DNA of 64,000 bases from the NCBI RefSeq assembly GCF_001275385.1, contig NZ_LGIW01000015.1:1054001-1118000 (forward strand), given 5' to 3'. The DNA is from Exiguobacterium sp. BMC-KP (lineage in GTDB: Bacteria > Bacillota > Bacilli > Exiguobacteriales > Exiguobacteriaceae). Below the pieces are notes generated by a model. The model was not told the DNA's origin and made no database searches. It saw only the letters and a list, made by a program, of their open reading frames with translations. Positions 17,840 to 26,959 of the stretch are shown here, in pieces (position 1 is the stretch's first letter; every line of letters starts with the position of its first letter). A program made the position numbers and the translations under genes.

Positions 17840-18571
17840 TTAGAAAAGTGTGTTCCATGTTGCGAGACCAACAACTTTGTCTGCTTCGAGCTTTTTACGC
17901 TTCTGATATGCCCCGACCTTGTCAGCCGTCTGCTTATCGTACTTGCCTGTGACAGACGCTCCGACGGCACGCTGGATGCGTTCGATGTCTTTCTTGGCCA
18001 TGCCCTTCGCACCGATGTAAAGCGGCTTGCCCGGATACGGTACGATTGCCTTGCCGTCGCCTTGCGGTTTAGCAGCAGGCTTTGGCGTCGGTTTTGATGC
18101 AGGTTTAGAAACAGGTGCTTTCGAGACGGAAGGCTTCTTCTTCCCACCAGCCGCATCGTACAACTGATAGTGCGGGTAGTCAGGGAAGCCCTTCCAGTCA
18201 CCGCCCCACTCCATGCCACGCTTCTTCATCGCCGCGACGATTGCCGAGAGCTTGCTGTTGCCGGGTGAGTAGAAGTTTGACTTCGTGCCATCATCTGAGT
18301 AGACGAAGAGATCGACCGCGACACCGAAGTTGTGATTCGATTGACCGCCTCGTGCTCCAGTGACGATCGGACCAGGTTTCGTGCGGCCCTGCGCGTAGAG
18401 TGCGTCCTGCTCTGCTTTCGAACGGTAGCCTTGCGCGACCCCGACGTAGATGCCTTTCGGCGCGAGTTCCTTGATGACGGCACGGGTGATGTCTGCGACG
18501 TCCTTGTCCATGCCCGGTGCGTTCAGCTTACGGTTGGCTTTCTCGATCAGCCAGTTGACGGATAATGTCAT
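17840..18571 (-). CDS. Endolysin: M15 L-Ala-D-Glu-type peptidase with C-terminal cell-wall domain
   Basis: 243 residues. The N-terminal domain (about 5-140) has the zinc ligands of M15 peptidases: His80 and Asp87 in SNHNFGVAVD and His134 in DYPHYQ, as in VanY and Listeria phage Ply500. A Lys/Pro-rich linker (143-175) leads to a peptidoglycan-binding_1-like domain (about 178-243, ending VVGLATWNTLF). No signal peptide, so export depends on the holin. The ribosome site AAGGAGG precedes the ATG. Confidence 0.9.
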   Translation of the reverse strand: MTLSVNWLIEKANRKLNAPGMDKDVADITRAVIKELAPKGIYVGVAQGYRSKAEQDALYAQGRTKPGPIVTGARGGQSNHNFGVAVDLFVYSDDGTKSNFYSPGNSKLSAIVAAMKKRGMEWGGDWKGFPDYPHYQLYDAAGGKKKPSVSKAPVSKPASKPTPKPAAKPQGDGKAIVPYPGKPLYIGAKGMAKKDIERIQRAVGASVTGKYDKQTADKVGAYQKRKKLEADKVVGLATWNTLF

Positions 18572-18583
18572 GGTGTAGCCTCC

Positions 18584-19000
18584 TTATTTATAGAAGATGC
18601 CGAGGATTGTTGCGATGCCGCCGAGTGTCGGGACGACGATGAGCGACCACTTGCCGAACGCCGCCCATGCCCGTTCACTCCGCTTGTCTTTCACCTCGAC
18701 GTTGAGTGTCTGTTCCTTATGCTTGCGTGCCGCTTCATTTTCGAGCGCTGCGGAGAGCTGTGAGATGACGAGTTCCTGCGACTTGAATAGCCCCCTCGTC
18801 ATTTCCTGTGAATCCCGGATGACCGATCGTGTCTCGCGCGAGTTATCGTTCAGCGTCGACTCGATCTTGGTTTGCGAACGTTCGACAGCGCTTAACTTGT
18901 CATTGATTGACGTGATGTCAAGACGCATCTTCTCATCCGATTTTTCGAGTGAGGCAATCCTAAGACCATGATCTTGAACGGTCTGTACGATGGATTCCAT
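18584..19000 (-). CDS. XhlA-like coiled-coil membrane protein
   Basis: 138 residues starting at the ATG at 19000 (GGAAGGAG eight bases upstream; an in-frame TTG at 19018 lacks a site). Residues 1-95 are a heptad-rich coiled coil; a single membrane helix (WSLIVVPTLGGIATILGIF) lies at the C-terminus. This resembles enlarged XhlA/haemolysin-type proteins that accompany holins in PBSX-type lysis cassettes, though XhlA itself is shorter. It is the first gene of the lysis cassette and follows a terminator, so the cassette may have its own promoter (candidate TTTACC-16-TACACT boxes near 19059-19031). Confidence 0.65.
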   Translation of the reverse strand: MESIVQTVQDHGLRIASLEKSDEKMRLDITSINDKLSAVERSQTKIESTLNDNSRETRSVIRDSQEMTRGLFKSQELVISQLSAALENEAARKHKEQTLNVEVKDKRSERAWAAFGKWSLIVVPTLGGIATILGIFYK

Positions 19001-19061
19001 GTTTTCCGCTCCTTCCAAGCGATGACCCCCTAGTGTATTTAAGTTGTGTATGAGGTAAAAA

Positions 19062-19084
19062 GAAAAAGCGCCCCGAAGGGCGCT
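19062..19084 (-). terminator. Terminator between tail and lysis genes
   Basis: AGCGCCC (minus strand 19084-19078) pairs with GGGCGCT (19073-19067) across TTCG, followed by TTTTTC. It would end the tail-gene transcript just before the lysis cassette. Confidence 0.85.
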
Positions 19085-19093
19085 GTGATGTAT

Positions 19094-19222
19094 TTATTCA
19101 GCGAGTTCGGGGACGCCTGACTCAACCAAGATTTCTTTCACCGCTGGTTGGAGCGAAGAAGGAACCTCTGCGAATGTCAATTTTCCTAAGATAATGCGTT
19201 GTGCAAGTAGCAATGCCATCAT
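19094..19222 (-). CDS. CD1375-like small phage tail-region protein
   Basis: 42 residues from the ATG at 19222, with AAAGGAGGTGAGG upstream. The sequence (ALLLAQRIILGKLTF, then VPSSLQPAVKEIL) resembles the tiny CD1375/XkdX-type proteins found after tail fibre genes in Bacillota phages; function is unknown. It lies between the fibre-assembly-like gene and the tail-operon terminator. Confidence 0.6.
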   Translation of the reverse strand: MMALLLAQRIILGKLTFAEVPSSLQPAVKEILVESGVPELAE

Positions 19223-19272
19223 AACCTCACCTCCTTTCCCTCCGAATACAAACCATAAAAAAAGACGCCTCA

Positions 19273-19686
19273 TCATGGCATCGTGGTTAAAATCAATTCC
19301 GTCACAACATCTTCCAAAAACTGATACTGCGTCGTCTGTGCTTGGTTTTGCAATTGCAACATTTGGTTCTTACGTTCCATGTCTTTCAAGCGTTCACTGA
19401 AGGGTTTATCCGGTGGCTGAGAGGGCGTCGGATTGAACGGTTGCCACTTGATCTCGCCACCTACGACCTTGACCGCCTGCTGTGTCATGAAGTCCTCCTT
19501 ATGCTGATCCCAAGCAAGTTTCAATACGCCGATGATGTTCTTATCTACCGCTTTCAGTTGCGGGTACGTCGCCACGTCTTGCGCGAACGTCGTCTCCCGA
19601 ATCCAGACGCCCTCGTTCTGATTGACGATAACGAGGACATCGCCCGTGACGTTGTTGTAATAGATTTTGCCGTTTACCTTTGGCAT
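19273..19686 (-). CDS. XkdW-like tail fibre-associated protein
   Basis: 137 residues. N-terminal beta-rich part (KIYYNNVTGDVLVIVNQNEGVW) and a C-terminal coiled coil (about 95-135). Position directly after the tail fibre and overall layout match XkdW-type accessory proteins of PBSX-like phages, perhaps a fibre chaperone. The ribosome site AAGGAGG precedes the ATG. Assignment rests on position and pattern. Confidence 0.55.
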   Translation of the reverse strand: MPKVNGKIYYNNVTGDVLVIVNQNEGVWIRETTFAQDVATYPQLKAVDKNIIGVLKLAWDQHKEDFMTQQAVKVVGGEIKWQPFNPTPSQPPDKPFSERLKDMERKNQMLQLQNQAQTTQYQFLEDVVTELILTTMP

Positions 19687-19702
19687 CGCGCCACCTCCTT
19701 AA

Positions 19703-21592
19703 TTATCCAATTGCAATCCATGTATAGTTGATTGACGCATTGACACCGGTCGAAAACCTAAAACCATTCGGATAGATTGTTGCACTAGCGGAAGAACCAG
19801 GCGTCGAGTTATTACTAGATGATATAGAAGCCATAGCAACATATCTTGAGTCAACTGCATTAGTTAATTCGGGTGATGCATAAGTTCCGAATGTAGCGTT
19901 ATTGCTGTTGTACCAGACTACAAGTTGAGGTTTGAAAGAAAGACCGGTTACAGTAAGGGAAGAAGATGAACCGTCAGATGTCGTTATACCAGAAGCGAAT
20001 TTCTTAAATACACCACTCGCCAACTGCGCACTAATCGCATCGAACGAGCTTCCCGCCGGTAAGCCGACCTGCGTTGCAAGGGCGTCCCGCTTCGTGCTGA
20101 TGCGGTCTTTGCCGTCCTTCGCCGCTTTCGCACCTTCGAGCAGTGACGCATCGTTCGCCAGCGCCTTGTTGAAGGTGTACGTCTGCGTGTTCGACATGCC
20201 GTTGCTATCTGTCACCGTGACGCTGATCGTGTGCGTGTTGTAGTATTTCAGCGCGTCCCAGTTCGTTTGAGGAATCGTGAACGTGCGGGATAAACTCGCA
20301 GGGTTGCTGTAGGTGTTGACCGTCGTCCCGTTGACTTTCTCGACGATGGACGTGATGGTGCTACCACTTTCCGGCGTGACCGTATACGAGAGGACGGATG
20401 AAGCGGTCTTATCGCCCAGTGCGCCGGATGCCGGAGAGACCGAAGCACCAGTGAAGTACGTCCCGCTGAAATAGGCGCCGGATGTCGATTGGCGAGTCAG
20501 TGGCGGTGTCGTCATACTGAGTTTAAACGTGTTGTCGAACAGCGTCGAAACGTTCGTGTAGCCATCGCCCGTGAGCGTCGTGGTAGCGCCCCACGTCCCG
20601 TTGAACACCTTTAGCGCCGTTTGCGTCGTCGTCGCGTTTTGCGCGTCCCATGTCAGCAGGACTTTACCTTGCGCATCTGCCGTAAGGGAAGCGTTCATCT
20701 GGTCGTAGGTGTTCCCTGTCGTCTGCTTCGTAGGTGTCGCCCATGTTACACCACCGTCGTCAGAATACGAGGTGCGTATATTGAACTTCGCGCTGTCTGT
20801 TGCGTCCTTACCTTGCCATGCGACCCACATGCGACCGTTTGCGAGACCATTGATGGATTGCGGGACGAAGATGGCGGATGGATTAGATTGAGCGTAAGAT
20901 GCCCCTAAAAACACTAATCTACTTTTCCAAGGTGAGTTCGGGAAGGAAGAACCGTCATCTGTAAATTGTTTGTTAGTAATAATAATCCGATATGTTCCGT
21001 TGTTATTAAGCTCATAAACAATAGCAGGAATACCACTCTTATCAAAAACAACTGATGGATTTTGCAGAAACTGGGTTGTCGATGTACCGATTGTTACCTG
21101 CTCCACCGCACCCCACGTCACCGAACCGTCCGCCGCAATCGTACCCTTCGCATACCGGATGTTGAAGCTGTTCGGGTACGTGCCGTTTTTCGACGACCAA
21201 GCAGCGTGGATTTCCGTGCCGGTATCGTTGATGGCAGTAGATACCGCACCCATCGCCGTTTGCCCGGTATCGATGTTTTGCGCCGTGCCTTGCAAGACGC
21301 CAGAATCGTTGTAGCGATAATGTTTGACGCCCGATGTCGAGAAGGAGACCGTGACGTGAATGTCGTTCCCCTTCGCCGCAAGCGTTACATCATTGACTGC
21401 TTCCGTGACCGTGACGAGTTGCGCCCAGGCCGTGCCGCCATCGAGCGATTTGTGCAGCTGCCATGATGTCGTCGAGGTACGAACCGCTGAGATAAGCGCA
21501 CCGTTGAGAAGGCGAACAATCTTCCGCCCGCCATTACCCGCCGTACTCAGCCCCGTACCCGTCGCAACCGTTGCGTTATTGATCGTAGGCAT
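19703..21592 (-). CDS. Tail fibre / receptor-binding protein with sialidase-like Asp-box repeats
   Basis: 629 residues. Residues about 20-390 hold repeats of the BNR/Asp-box kind (HKSLDGGTAWAQL; YSDDGGVTWATP), which form beta-propellers. An Ig-like segment follows (about 390-480), then a short helical linker and a C-terminal beta domain with repeated serine-rich strands (540-629) likely to trimerise or bind the host surface. The propeller need not be enzymatic. It starts one base into the stop of the upstream gene (TAATG). This is the most likely host-range determinant of the phage. Confidence 0.75.
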   Translation of the reverse strand: MPTINNATVATGTGLSTAGNGGRKIVRLLNGALISAVRTSTTSWQLHKSLDGGTAWAQLVTVTEAVNDVTLAAKGNDIHVTVSFSTSGVKHYRYNDSGVLQGTAQNIDTGQTAMGAVSTAINDTGTEIHAAWSSKNGTYPNSFNIRYAKGTIAADGSVTWGAVEQVTIGTSTTQFLQNPSVVFDKSGIPAIVYELNNNGTYRIIITNKQFTDDGSSFPNSPWKSRLVFLGASYAQSNPSAIFVPQSINGLANGRMWVAWQGKDATDSAKFNIRTSYSDDGGVTWATPTKQTTGNTYDQMNASLTADAQGKVLLTWDAQNATTTQTALKVFNGTWGATTTLTGDGYTNVSTLFDNTFKLSMTTPPLTRQSTSGAYFSGTYFTGASVSPASGALGDKTASSVLSYTVTPESGSTITSIVEKVNGTTVNTYSNPASLSRTFTIPQTNWDALKYYNTHTISVTVTDSNGMSNTQTYTFNKALANDASLLEGAKAAKDGKDRISTKRDALATQVGLPAGSSFDAISAQLASGVFKKFASGITTSDGSSSSLTVTGLSFKPQLVVWYNSNNATFGTYASPELTNAVDSRYVAMASISSSNNSTPGSSASATIYPNGFRFSTGVNASINYTWIAIG

Positions 21593-21957
21593 TACATCAC
21601 TCCTAACTGCTGCGCGGTCGTCACGATGCTCGTTCGTGTACCGGCAAGTGTCTGTCCGATTTCAGCGAGCGCGCCTTCGACCTTCGTAGACGTAAAGTAA
21701 TCGTTGGCGTCTGCAATCGTGATGTCGTTCGCGGTGCTGGCAAGAGTCGGGAGTTGTGTCGTCGGAACTTTGCCACCTACGAGTGAGGCGACACCGTCCG
21801 TTGCACCTTTTTGGCTCGATGGGATCGCCGCGTCCGCCTTGTCCTTGATGGTCTTAGCTGCTGTATCGACCGCGTCCGCTAAGGCGTTCAAGTCTCGGAC
21901 GACGTCCGCTGTGTTCGTATTATCAATCTTAGGAAGATTAAAGTGTGTCGTCGGCAT
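21592..21957 (-). CDS. Phage tail/fibre adaptor protein
   Basis: 121 residues. The N-terminus (MPTTHFNLPKIDNTNTADVVRDLNALADAV) is the pattern seen at the start of many phage fibres, followed by a helix and a region (VEGALAEIGQTLAG) typical of fibre shaft adaptors. It is coupled to the downstream fibre gene by a TAATG overlap, so the two may form one two-chain appendage attached to the baseplate. Specific function is inferred. Confidence 0.6.
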   Translation of the reverse strand: MPTTHFNLPKIDNTNTADVVRDLNALADAVDTAAKTIKDKADAAIPSSQKGATDGVASLVGGKVPTTQLPTLASTANDITIADANDYFTSTKVEGALAEIGQTLAGTRTSIVTTAQQLGVM

Positions 21958-21958
21958 G

Positions 21959-22549
21959 TCAGTCTCCTTCCGTCGTGAGAATTTGTTCGTAGATCAAGCC
22001 ACTATCTTTCAGCTCTTGATACGTCGCATACAGCGTCTTGATGTCGCCATACGTGTTGTAGCGATACTTGTAGACGATGTCGAAGTATGCCGGGATGGAT
22101 CGCGCAAGCGCGTCCTGTACGTCCTTGATGCGTGTCGGAATGCCGAGCTGGTCGGCGAACTCGATCGTGTAGAGGAACGTATCGTAGTTGATCGTGATGT
22201 TGACGAGTCCACCGGCAAAGGCTGACGCGACGTTCTCAAGATCCTCGACCGTTAAGACCTTCCCGCCTCGTTTCGCCGCTCGGATGCGACCCCGTCGTTC
22301 GTCAAGTGTCCGCGCCACCCCGTCCCGTAAGCCGTAGAAGTCCTCTTTCAAGGACAAACCCCAGTCCGTCGCTGTCGCCGTCATCATCTCGGAATAGAGG
22401 TAACGGTCGAGCATCTCCTGCTCCCGTCCGAGAGCGAACGCAGAGGCGAGGAAAATGCTCGCCATGTCGAAGTTCTCCCGCCAGTACGGAGCGGACATCG
22501 TGAACATCTCTTCTTGCATATCACGGGAAAGCGTCGTCACTGGGATCAT
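21959..22549 (-). CDS. Baseplate protein, DUF2313/YmfQ (XkdU-like)
   Basis: 196 residues. Matches the DUF2313 family by its DxxRGRIRAAKRGG segment near 85-95 and position after the baseplate J gene. These proteins are the counterpart of P2 gpI at the baseplate edge and link wedge to fibre. It overlaps the upstream xkdT gene by 4 bases (ATGA), so translation is coupled. Confidence 0.8.
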   Translation of the reverse strand: MIPVTTLSRDMQEEMFTMSAPYWRENFDMASIFLASAFALGREQEMLDRYLYSEMMTATATDWGLSLKEDFYGLRDGVARTLDERRGRIRAAKRGGKVLTVEDLENVASAFAGGLVNITINYDTFLYTIEFADQLGIPTRIKDVQDALARSIPAYFDIVYKYRYNTYGDIKTLYATYQELKDSGLIYEQILTTEGD

Positions 22550-23670
22550 GTGAAGGTCACCGTCCCAAGCGTCGCGATCTGTTTGTCCCCGACGACGAGG
22601 TTCGCACTCGCCCCGTTGACCGTGAAGCCCGACACGTCGACGAGCAACGGTTGATCGAGCAACAGGTTCAAGATTTGCGTATAGCGGATGACTTCCCCGC
22701 TGAACGCGAGGTTCGCAAGATAGTCTTGTAATGCTTGCGAGAAGCTCGTCACGAGGTCGCTCATGTTCGCCCCGTCAATCAGGACGACATTGCCTGCGAC
22801 GTTGACCGGAAGTGCGGTCGGTGCGAGGACGACGTTGTTCGCAATTAGTGATGCGCGGGCATTGATCTTGCTTTGCGCTTCTGCGACCTGTCCTGCGGTC
22901 GGCATCCCGCTGGCTTGCGCGACGAGGATGGTCACGCTACCCGGTGACGGATCTGCCCGGAAGACTTTCGCCCGAGTGATGCCCGTTGCTTCGAGCGCCC
23001 ATGACTTGTAGTCCTCTGGGTTACCAGCGCCCGACTGATTTTGTGCTGCCGTCAGCATTCGCGCTTTCAGTTCGGAGTCGCTCTCTTGATCAACCCCTGC
23101 TGTCGTCGGGATGGCATTCGTCACCGACACGAGGTCTTTCAAGTCACCGTCGACCGTATTGATCGCACCGGGCACGACGTTGTAGATTGCACCCATCTCG
23201 CTCGCGGTCGCCGTACTCGTCGCCGTTCCGGGAATCGGATAGTCAGGGTCTGGCTGTTCCTCTGGTGGCGTCAGGACGACGTCTGCATCAAGCACGAACG
23301 CAAGGTCATTGCCTGTCAGCAGAATTGTGCCTTGCGGGACTGTCAGCGCCACGTTCGAACTGAGGGTGACCGGAACGATTGCCTTGACGCCTGGCTTACG
23401 TCCGTCGGGTAAGACGTCTTTTGCGTGCTCGTCTAAAAAACCACCGTAAGAAAGTTGTGGGATGGCAGCACGAACGCCGAACCGAATGTCATTGGAAATA
23501 TTAGCTCCTATTTTTGCGATAGGTCTCGTCGCATCCCAAATAGGTTCCCCAATTTGAGTATTTGCTTTAGCATCATTTTCTTCTACAATCTGAATCATCA
23601 ATTCATGTAATTCTTCAGATGTCACCATCAAAATTTCTAGCTTTGAATTAATTTCAAATTCCGAATCCAC
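22546..23670 (-). CDS. xkdT: Baseplate J-like protein
   Basis: 374 residues, normal length for the baseplate_J family (P2 gpJ/PBSX XkdT). A conserved LSYGGFLDEHAKDVLPDGRKPG region near 80 and GVDQESDSELKARML near 210 identify it. It forms the wedge of the contractile baseplate. It starts with GTG at 23670 behind AGGAGGTGGAGAT and overlaps the end of the preceding gene. Confidence 0.9.
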   Translation of the reverse strand: MDSEFEINSKLEILMVTSEELHELMIQIVEENDAKANTQIGEPIWDATRPIAKIGANISNDIRFGVRAAIPQLSYGGFLDEHAKDVLPDGRKPGVKAIVPVTLSSNVALTVPQGTILLTGNDLAFVLDADVVLTPPEEQPDPDYPIPGTATSTATASEMGAIYNVVPGAINTVDGDLKDLVSVTNAIPTTAGVDQESDSELKARMLTAAQNQSGAGNPEDYKSWALEATGITRAKVFRADPSPGSVTILVAQASGMPTAGQVAEAQSKINARASLIANNVVLAPTALPVNVAGNVVLIDGANMSDLVTSFSQALQDYLANLAFSGEVIRYTQILNLLLDQPLLVDVSGFTVNGASANLVVGDKQIATLGTVTFT

Positions 23671-24148
23671 TTATCTCCACCTCCTCAGTAACTCCACCAA
23701 CAGGAGTGATATAAAAGCTAAAAGATACGGTATCTCCACCGAGATTAATGTTTCCAACGCTTATAGACTCTACATCAATTAGTTCAACTAATGCCAACTC
23801 ACAAATTGCTTGTATTTCATCTTCAATATCTTCGATGGATAAAAATGTTTTACCAATTAATGAATGAAGATAGGAACCGTAGAAATCTGATTCTAAGGCA
23901 TTATTCAATGGTAAATCTGAATAAACATCTACTTGTCCACGTGGAGTAACAATATATTTTGCAACACGGTTAACCGTTGCTAGTTCACCATCAACTTTTC
24001 CCTTAAATCGTCCATTTTTCCAATCTATAGCCCATGTTTCAGTCCTAGGATTGCTCCCAATTTCTTGATTAGCCACTAAATTATTTTCGTTATTCACATC
24101 ATTGATTCCGACTAAAATTTCATCAAAAATATCAAGAAGATCTCCCAT
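23654..24148 (-). CDS. DUF2634 baseplate protein (XkdS-like)
   Basis: 164 residues. The pattern TETWAIDWKNGRFKGKVDG followed by a helical middle and two C-terminal beta strands matches DUF2634/XkdS, the gp25-like lysozyme-fold wedge component. It lies between the hub gene and baseplate J as in PBSX. Its composition is more AT-rich than the genes downstream, hinting at a recombination joint near 23650. Confidence 0.75.
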   Translation of the reverse strand: MGDLLDIFDEILVGINDVNNENNLVANQEIGSNPRTETWAIDWKNGRFKGKVDGELATVNRVAKYIVTPRGQVDVYSDLPLNNALESDFYGSYLHSLIGKTFLSIEDIEDEIQAICELALVELIDVESISVGNINLGGDTVSFSFYITPVGGVTEEVEISGFGI

Positions 24149-24159
24149 AGTTCATCTCC

Positions 24160-26166
24160 TTAAAAATCAAAGTACTTTTCTGGATCCACTTTATTCTTTA
24201 TTCCTTGAGCCCAAACAGGATCACAGACTTCAAAGTGTAGGTGAGCCCTGTCTGACCAACCTGTGTTTCCGACTACACCAATTTGTTGACCCGCCTTAAC
24301 ATAGGATCCTGGCTTATGTGGTGAAGCGACGTTCATATGCGCATATACAAACTGTTTTTCTCCACCTCCAAGTGCCCCTTGTGCAATGACACACCAGCCG
24401 TAGCTATTAGAGTAATAATTGCGTAAGATCAGGAGATTCGTGACTGCCTTGAGTGGAGTACCAATTGGGGCTAGTAAATCAATTCCAGCATGTTGAGTAG
24501 TTCCGGTAATATAGTTCACTATTGTTTTGAATCGGTAATCACCAATGGTGTAGTTTTTTTTATCTATCGGCAAAACTGCGCCTTTAACACCTACGGGACG
24601 TTCTTCACCAAACTCACTATCTACAGGAGGGGCATATTCCGGTTCTGGTGTTTCGTCGTATTTGGAGAGTGTAAGATCCATCTTGTGACCATATTGATCA
24701 ATCGTATGTCGATGTTTTTTTACATACCATGTTCCTTTCGTGCTAGCGATCGAAGTTTCAAATTCTACTTTTCGACCTGCGATTCCTAAAGCATGCCCTG
24801 GTAATGTTACATTGACGTCACGTTCTTCTCTCATTAACGTATCTTGAATCTTTTTGACCGCAACGTTCATTTCTGATTTGGAGCTATATTTACCTGATAC
24901 TTGCTTTACGATTACGCCGATTTTACTACCGAGATTCACATTATCAACGCTACCGTACGTGACTTTAGATTGACTCTTCTTTGTTTTTCCGCCAGTAGGA
25001 ATCTTATCTGAATCTGTAATAAGTGAATCCGGATCTCCCCCAAAACCTGCATATAAAACCTGCGCCCATTCTCGATAATGCAATGGATAATCATAGTTTG
25101 AATAACCAACCCAAAAATGCGCCATCTCAACAACGCTCATTTTCTTTCCTAATCTTTTTGCAACGTTCGCTTTCTCATTTAAAAAAATATCTGCCGCTTT
25201 CTCCATATTGTACTTACCTGTCAGGAGTCGGTTTGCATCAACGGTTGTATCCACTGCACCCGGAATAATTTGAAATAACCCAAGCGCTTGACCATACTGC
25301 GTAGGAGGTCCAACAGCCTTTTCTCTTCCTCCTGATTCAATCGCCATAATCACTTTTAAGAAAAGCGGATCTATTCCTTTTTCCTTACCGATTTTGACCA
25401 TTAAATCATTCCACTTATCCGTTCCTGCCAAAGAACTCCCCCAGCCATCTCGAACGTTAATTGAATCTGGTCCCTTATAGTCAGCAGATGTTTTTAAGGT
25501 ACTTGAAGTATCTGAACTTCCTGTCGGTTTAGAACCTGTTTCAATTTCTCCCGTATAATCAATTGCTGTGTAAGTGTTCTGAGCATTTATGACTGATTGG
25601 ACTTCATTAGCTGCCTCCCGTGTAATGACGACACCTTCAGTTGCCCCTCTTTCTCTTAGCTCGAGTTTCCCTGCATTCGCTCGGACGTAATACCGTTTGT
25701 TCGTTTCAACCCGCTCCATGCCCATGACCGTCAATAATATTTCTTGTATGCTCGTATTCACGAATTCTAAACCGAAGTATTTTTTCTTCGTCTTCGCAAC
25801 GAACCCGACCTTTTGCCCGATTTCTTCAACCAGGCGGACGAACAGCTTTTCGAGCGTGATTTCCTGCGAGACGACGGTCGTCTCACTCCGGTACAGGTAA
25901 TAGGCTTGATCATGGCAAGTCAACATCACACTACCGTCACCATTACGCTCGCATTTAAAGACTCTTCCATCAAAAAGAAGTTTTCCCGAGTCAGCATACA
26001 CTCGGATTCGCTCTCCTGTGTCATATGGAACACCTGCTGAAGAACTGATTAAAACTATGGCAGTCTGATAAAAGTTATCTACACCACCGGCGATGTCTAC
26101 AGATTGAACGTAGGGTGTGATTTCATAACGTTTTTTATTCTTACGATGATAATAATAGACGCTCAT
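24160..26166 (-). CDS. Tail hub protein with lytic transglycosylase and M23 peptidase domains
   Basis: 668 residues, about twice the length of XkdQ. The XkdQ/gpD-like hub domain (about 1-205 and again about 400-510) is interrupted by a Slt-type transglycosylase domain (about 248-375; catalytic Glu277 in MAIESGG, then ALGLFQIIPG). A C-terminal M23 (LytM-type) metallopeptidase domain (about 530-660) has His559 and Asp563 in HAGIDL and HLH at 642-644. It should sit at the tip of the tail and open the cell wall for DNA entry, cleaving both glycan and peptide bonds. Neither active site is visibly damaged. The ribosome site GGTGAGG overlaps the preceding gene. Confidence 0.9.
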   Translation of the reverse strand: MSVYYYHRKNKKRYEITPYVQSVDIAGGVDNFYQTAIVLISSSAGVPYDTGERIRVYADSGKLLFDGRVFKCERNGDGSVMLTCHDQAYYLYRSETTVVSQEITLEKLFVRLVEEIGQKVGFVAKTKKKYFGLEFVNTSIQEILLTVMGMERVETNKRYYVRANAGKLELRERGATEGVVITREAANEVQSVINAQNTYTAIDYTGEIETGSKPTGSSDTSSTLKTSADYKGPDSINVRDGWGSSLAGTDKWNDLMVKIGKEKGIDPLFLKVIMAIESGGREKAVGPPTQYGQALGLFQIIPGAVDTTVDANRLLTGKYNMEKAADIFLNEKANVAKRLGKKMSVVEMAHFWVGYSNYDYPLHYREWAQVLYAGFGGDPDSLITDSDKIPTGGKTKKSQSKVTYGSVDNVNLGSKIGVIVKQVSGKYSSKSEMNVAVKKIQDTLMREERDVNVTLPGHALGIAGRKVEFETSIASTKGTWYVKKHRHTIDQYGHKMDLTLSKYDETPEPEYAPPVDSEFGEERPVGVKGAVLPIDKKNYTIGDYRFKTIVNYITGTTQHAGIDLLAPIGTPLKAVTNLLILRNYYSNSYGWCVIAQGALGGGEKQFVYAHMNVASPHKPGSYVKAGQQIGVVGNTGWSDRAHLHFEVCDPVWAQGIKNKVDPEKYFDF

Positions 26167-26408
26167 GTAAGCCTCACCAGCACATAGTAACGATTAATAA
26201 TACAATCCTGTTCCATCAGCACACGATCGCCCTCCTTCACCTTCTTGACGATGTCTGAATTCCATCCAGCTCCTTTTATACTAACGTTCGACCCGTCAGG
26301 ACGAACTTCGAGTGGACTCAAGCCGGTTACTGTCCCTTCTAAAATTCGAACGGGAGGTTTCGGCATTTGTTTGATCAAGTGCTCGATGATCTCTTCAACC
26401 CAACTCAT
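26163..26408 (-). CDS. DUF2577 (XkdR-like) tail protein
   Basis: 81 residues, mostly an OB-like beta fold (EGTVTGLSPLEVRPDG, then GDRVLMEQDCIINRYYVL). This matches DUF2577 small tail proteins located between the XkdP and XkdQ genes in PBSX-type phages. It overlaps the hub gene by 4 bases, so translation is coupled. Confidence 0.75.
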   Translation of the reverse strand: MSWVEEIIEHLIKQMPKPPVRILEGTVTGLSPLEVRPDGSNVSIKGAGWNSDIVKKVKEGDRVLMEQDCIINRYYVLVRLT

Positions 26409-26419
26409 GAAAACGCCCC

Positions 26420-26959
26420 CTATTTCACTTTTTTCGTCTTGACCTTAGGTTTACGTTCTTGATGAATTTGCATGGTATAGACGATGTCGTAAGTTCCTGC
26501 TTCATAGCTCCATTCGAAGCTTCGGATATTCGCCCAGAAGGCACGGCGCATCGCCGGAATCTTAACGAGCAGTTTGCTCTCGTTTTCCTGACGATCCTCG
26601 AACCATTTCGCGAGTACAACCGGGTTCGAATAGCTCGTCTGTGCGAATGAATACCTTTGTCCGGGGAAGAAAGACTGGATTGGGAACGAGATCGGACTCA
26701 AGGCGCCGGTACGTGTATGTGTACGACGGTTGATCGTCCCAATATCTTCATAGCTTCGCGTTCGCGAGAAAGGCAATGTCTCAGGTAGTACAGGTATTTT
26801 TTTAGTTGTCGTTTTATTTACTTTGACCTTTTTGTTTTTATACACATATACCGTCACGTATTTACCATTCACTTTTCTCTTCTCAGCGACCTTCACACGC
26901 TTATTTTCGGATTTTGTATAGTGATGCTCAAAGTAAATATCGATCGTACTTTTGCTCAT
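26420..26959 (-). CDS. XkdP-like tail protein
   Basis: 179 residues. The segment LPVLPETLPFSRTRSYEDIGTINRR followed by a central FFPGQRYSF region and a C-terminal FEWSYEAGTYDIVYTMQI matches the tail protein that follows the tape measure in PBSX-type phages. The usual C-terminal LysM domain is missing; instead there is a lysine-rich insertion at residues 20-55. It probably joins tail tube and hub. Confidence 0.65.
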   Translation of the reverse strand: MSKSTIDIYFEHHYTKSENKRVKVAEKRKVNGKYVTVYVYKNKKVKVNKTTTKKIPVLPETLPFSRTRSYEDIGTINRRTHTRTGALSPISFPIQSFFPGQRYSFAQTSYSNPVVLAKWFEDRQENESKLLVKIPAMRRAFWANIRSFEWSYEAGTYDIVYTMQIHQERKPKVKTKKVK

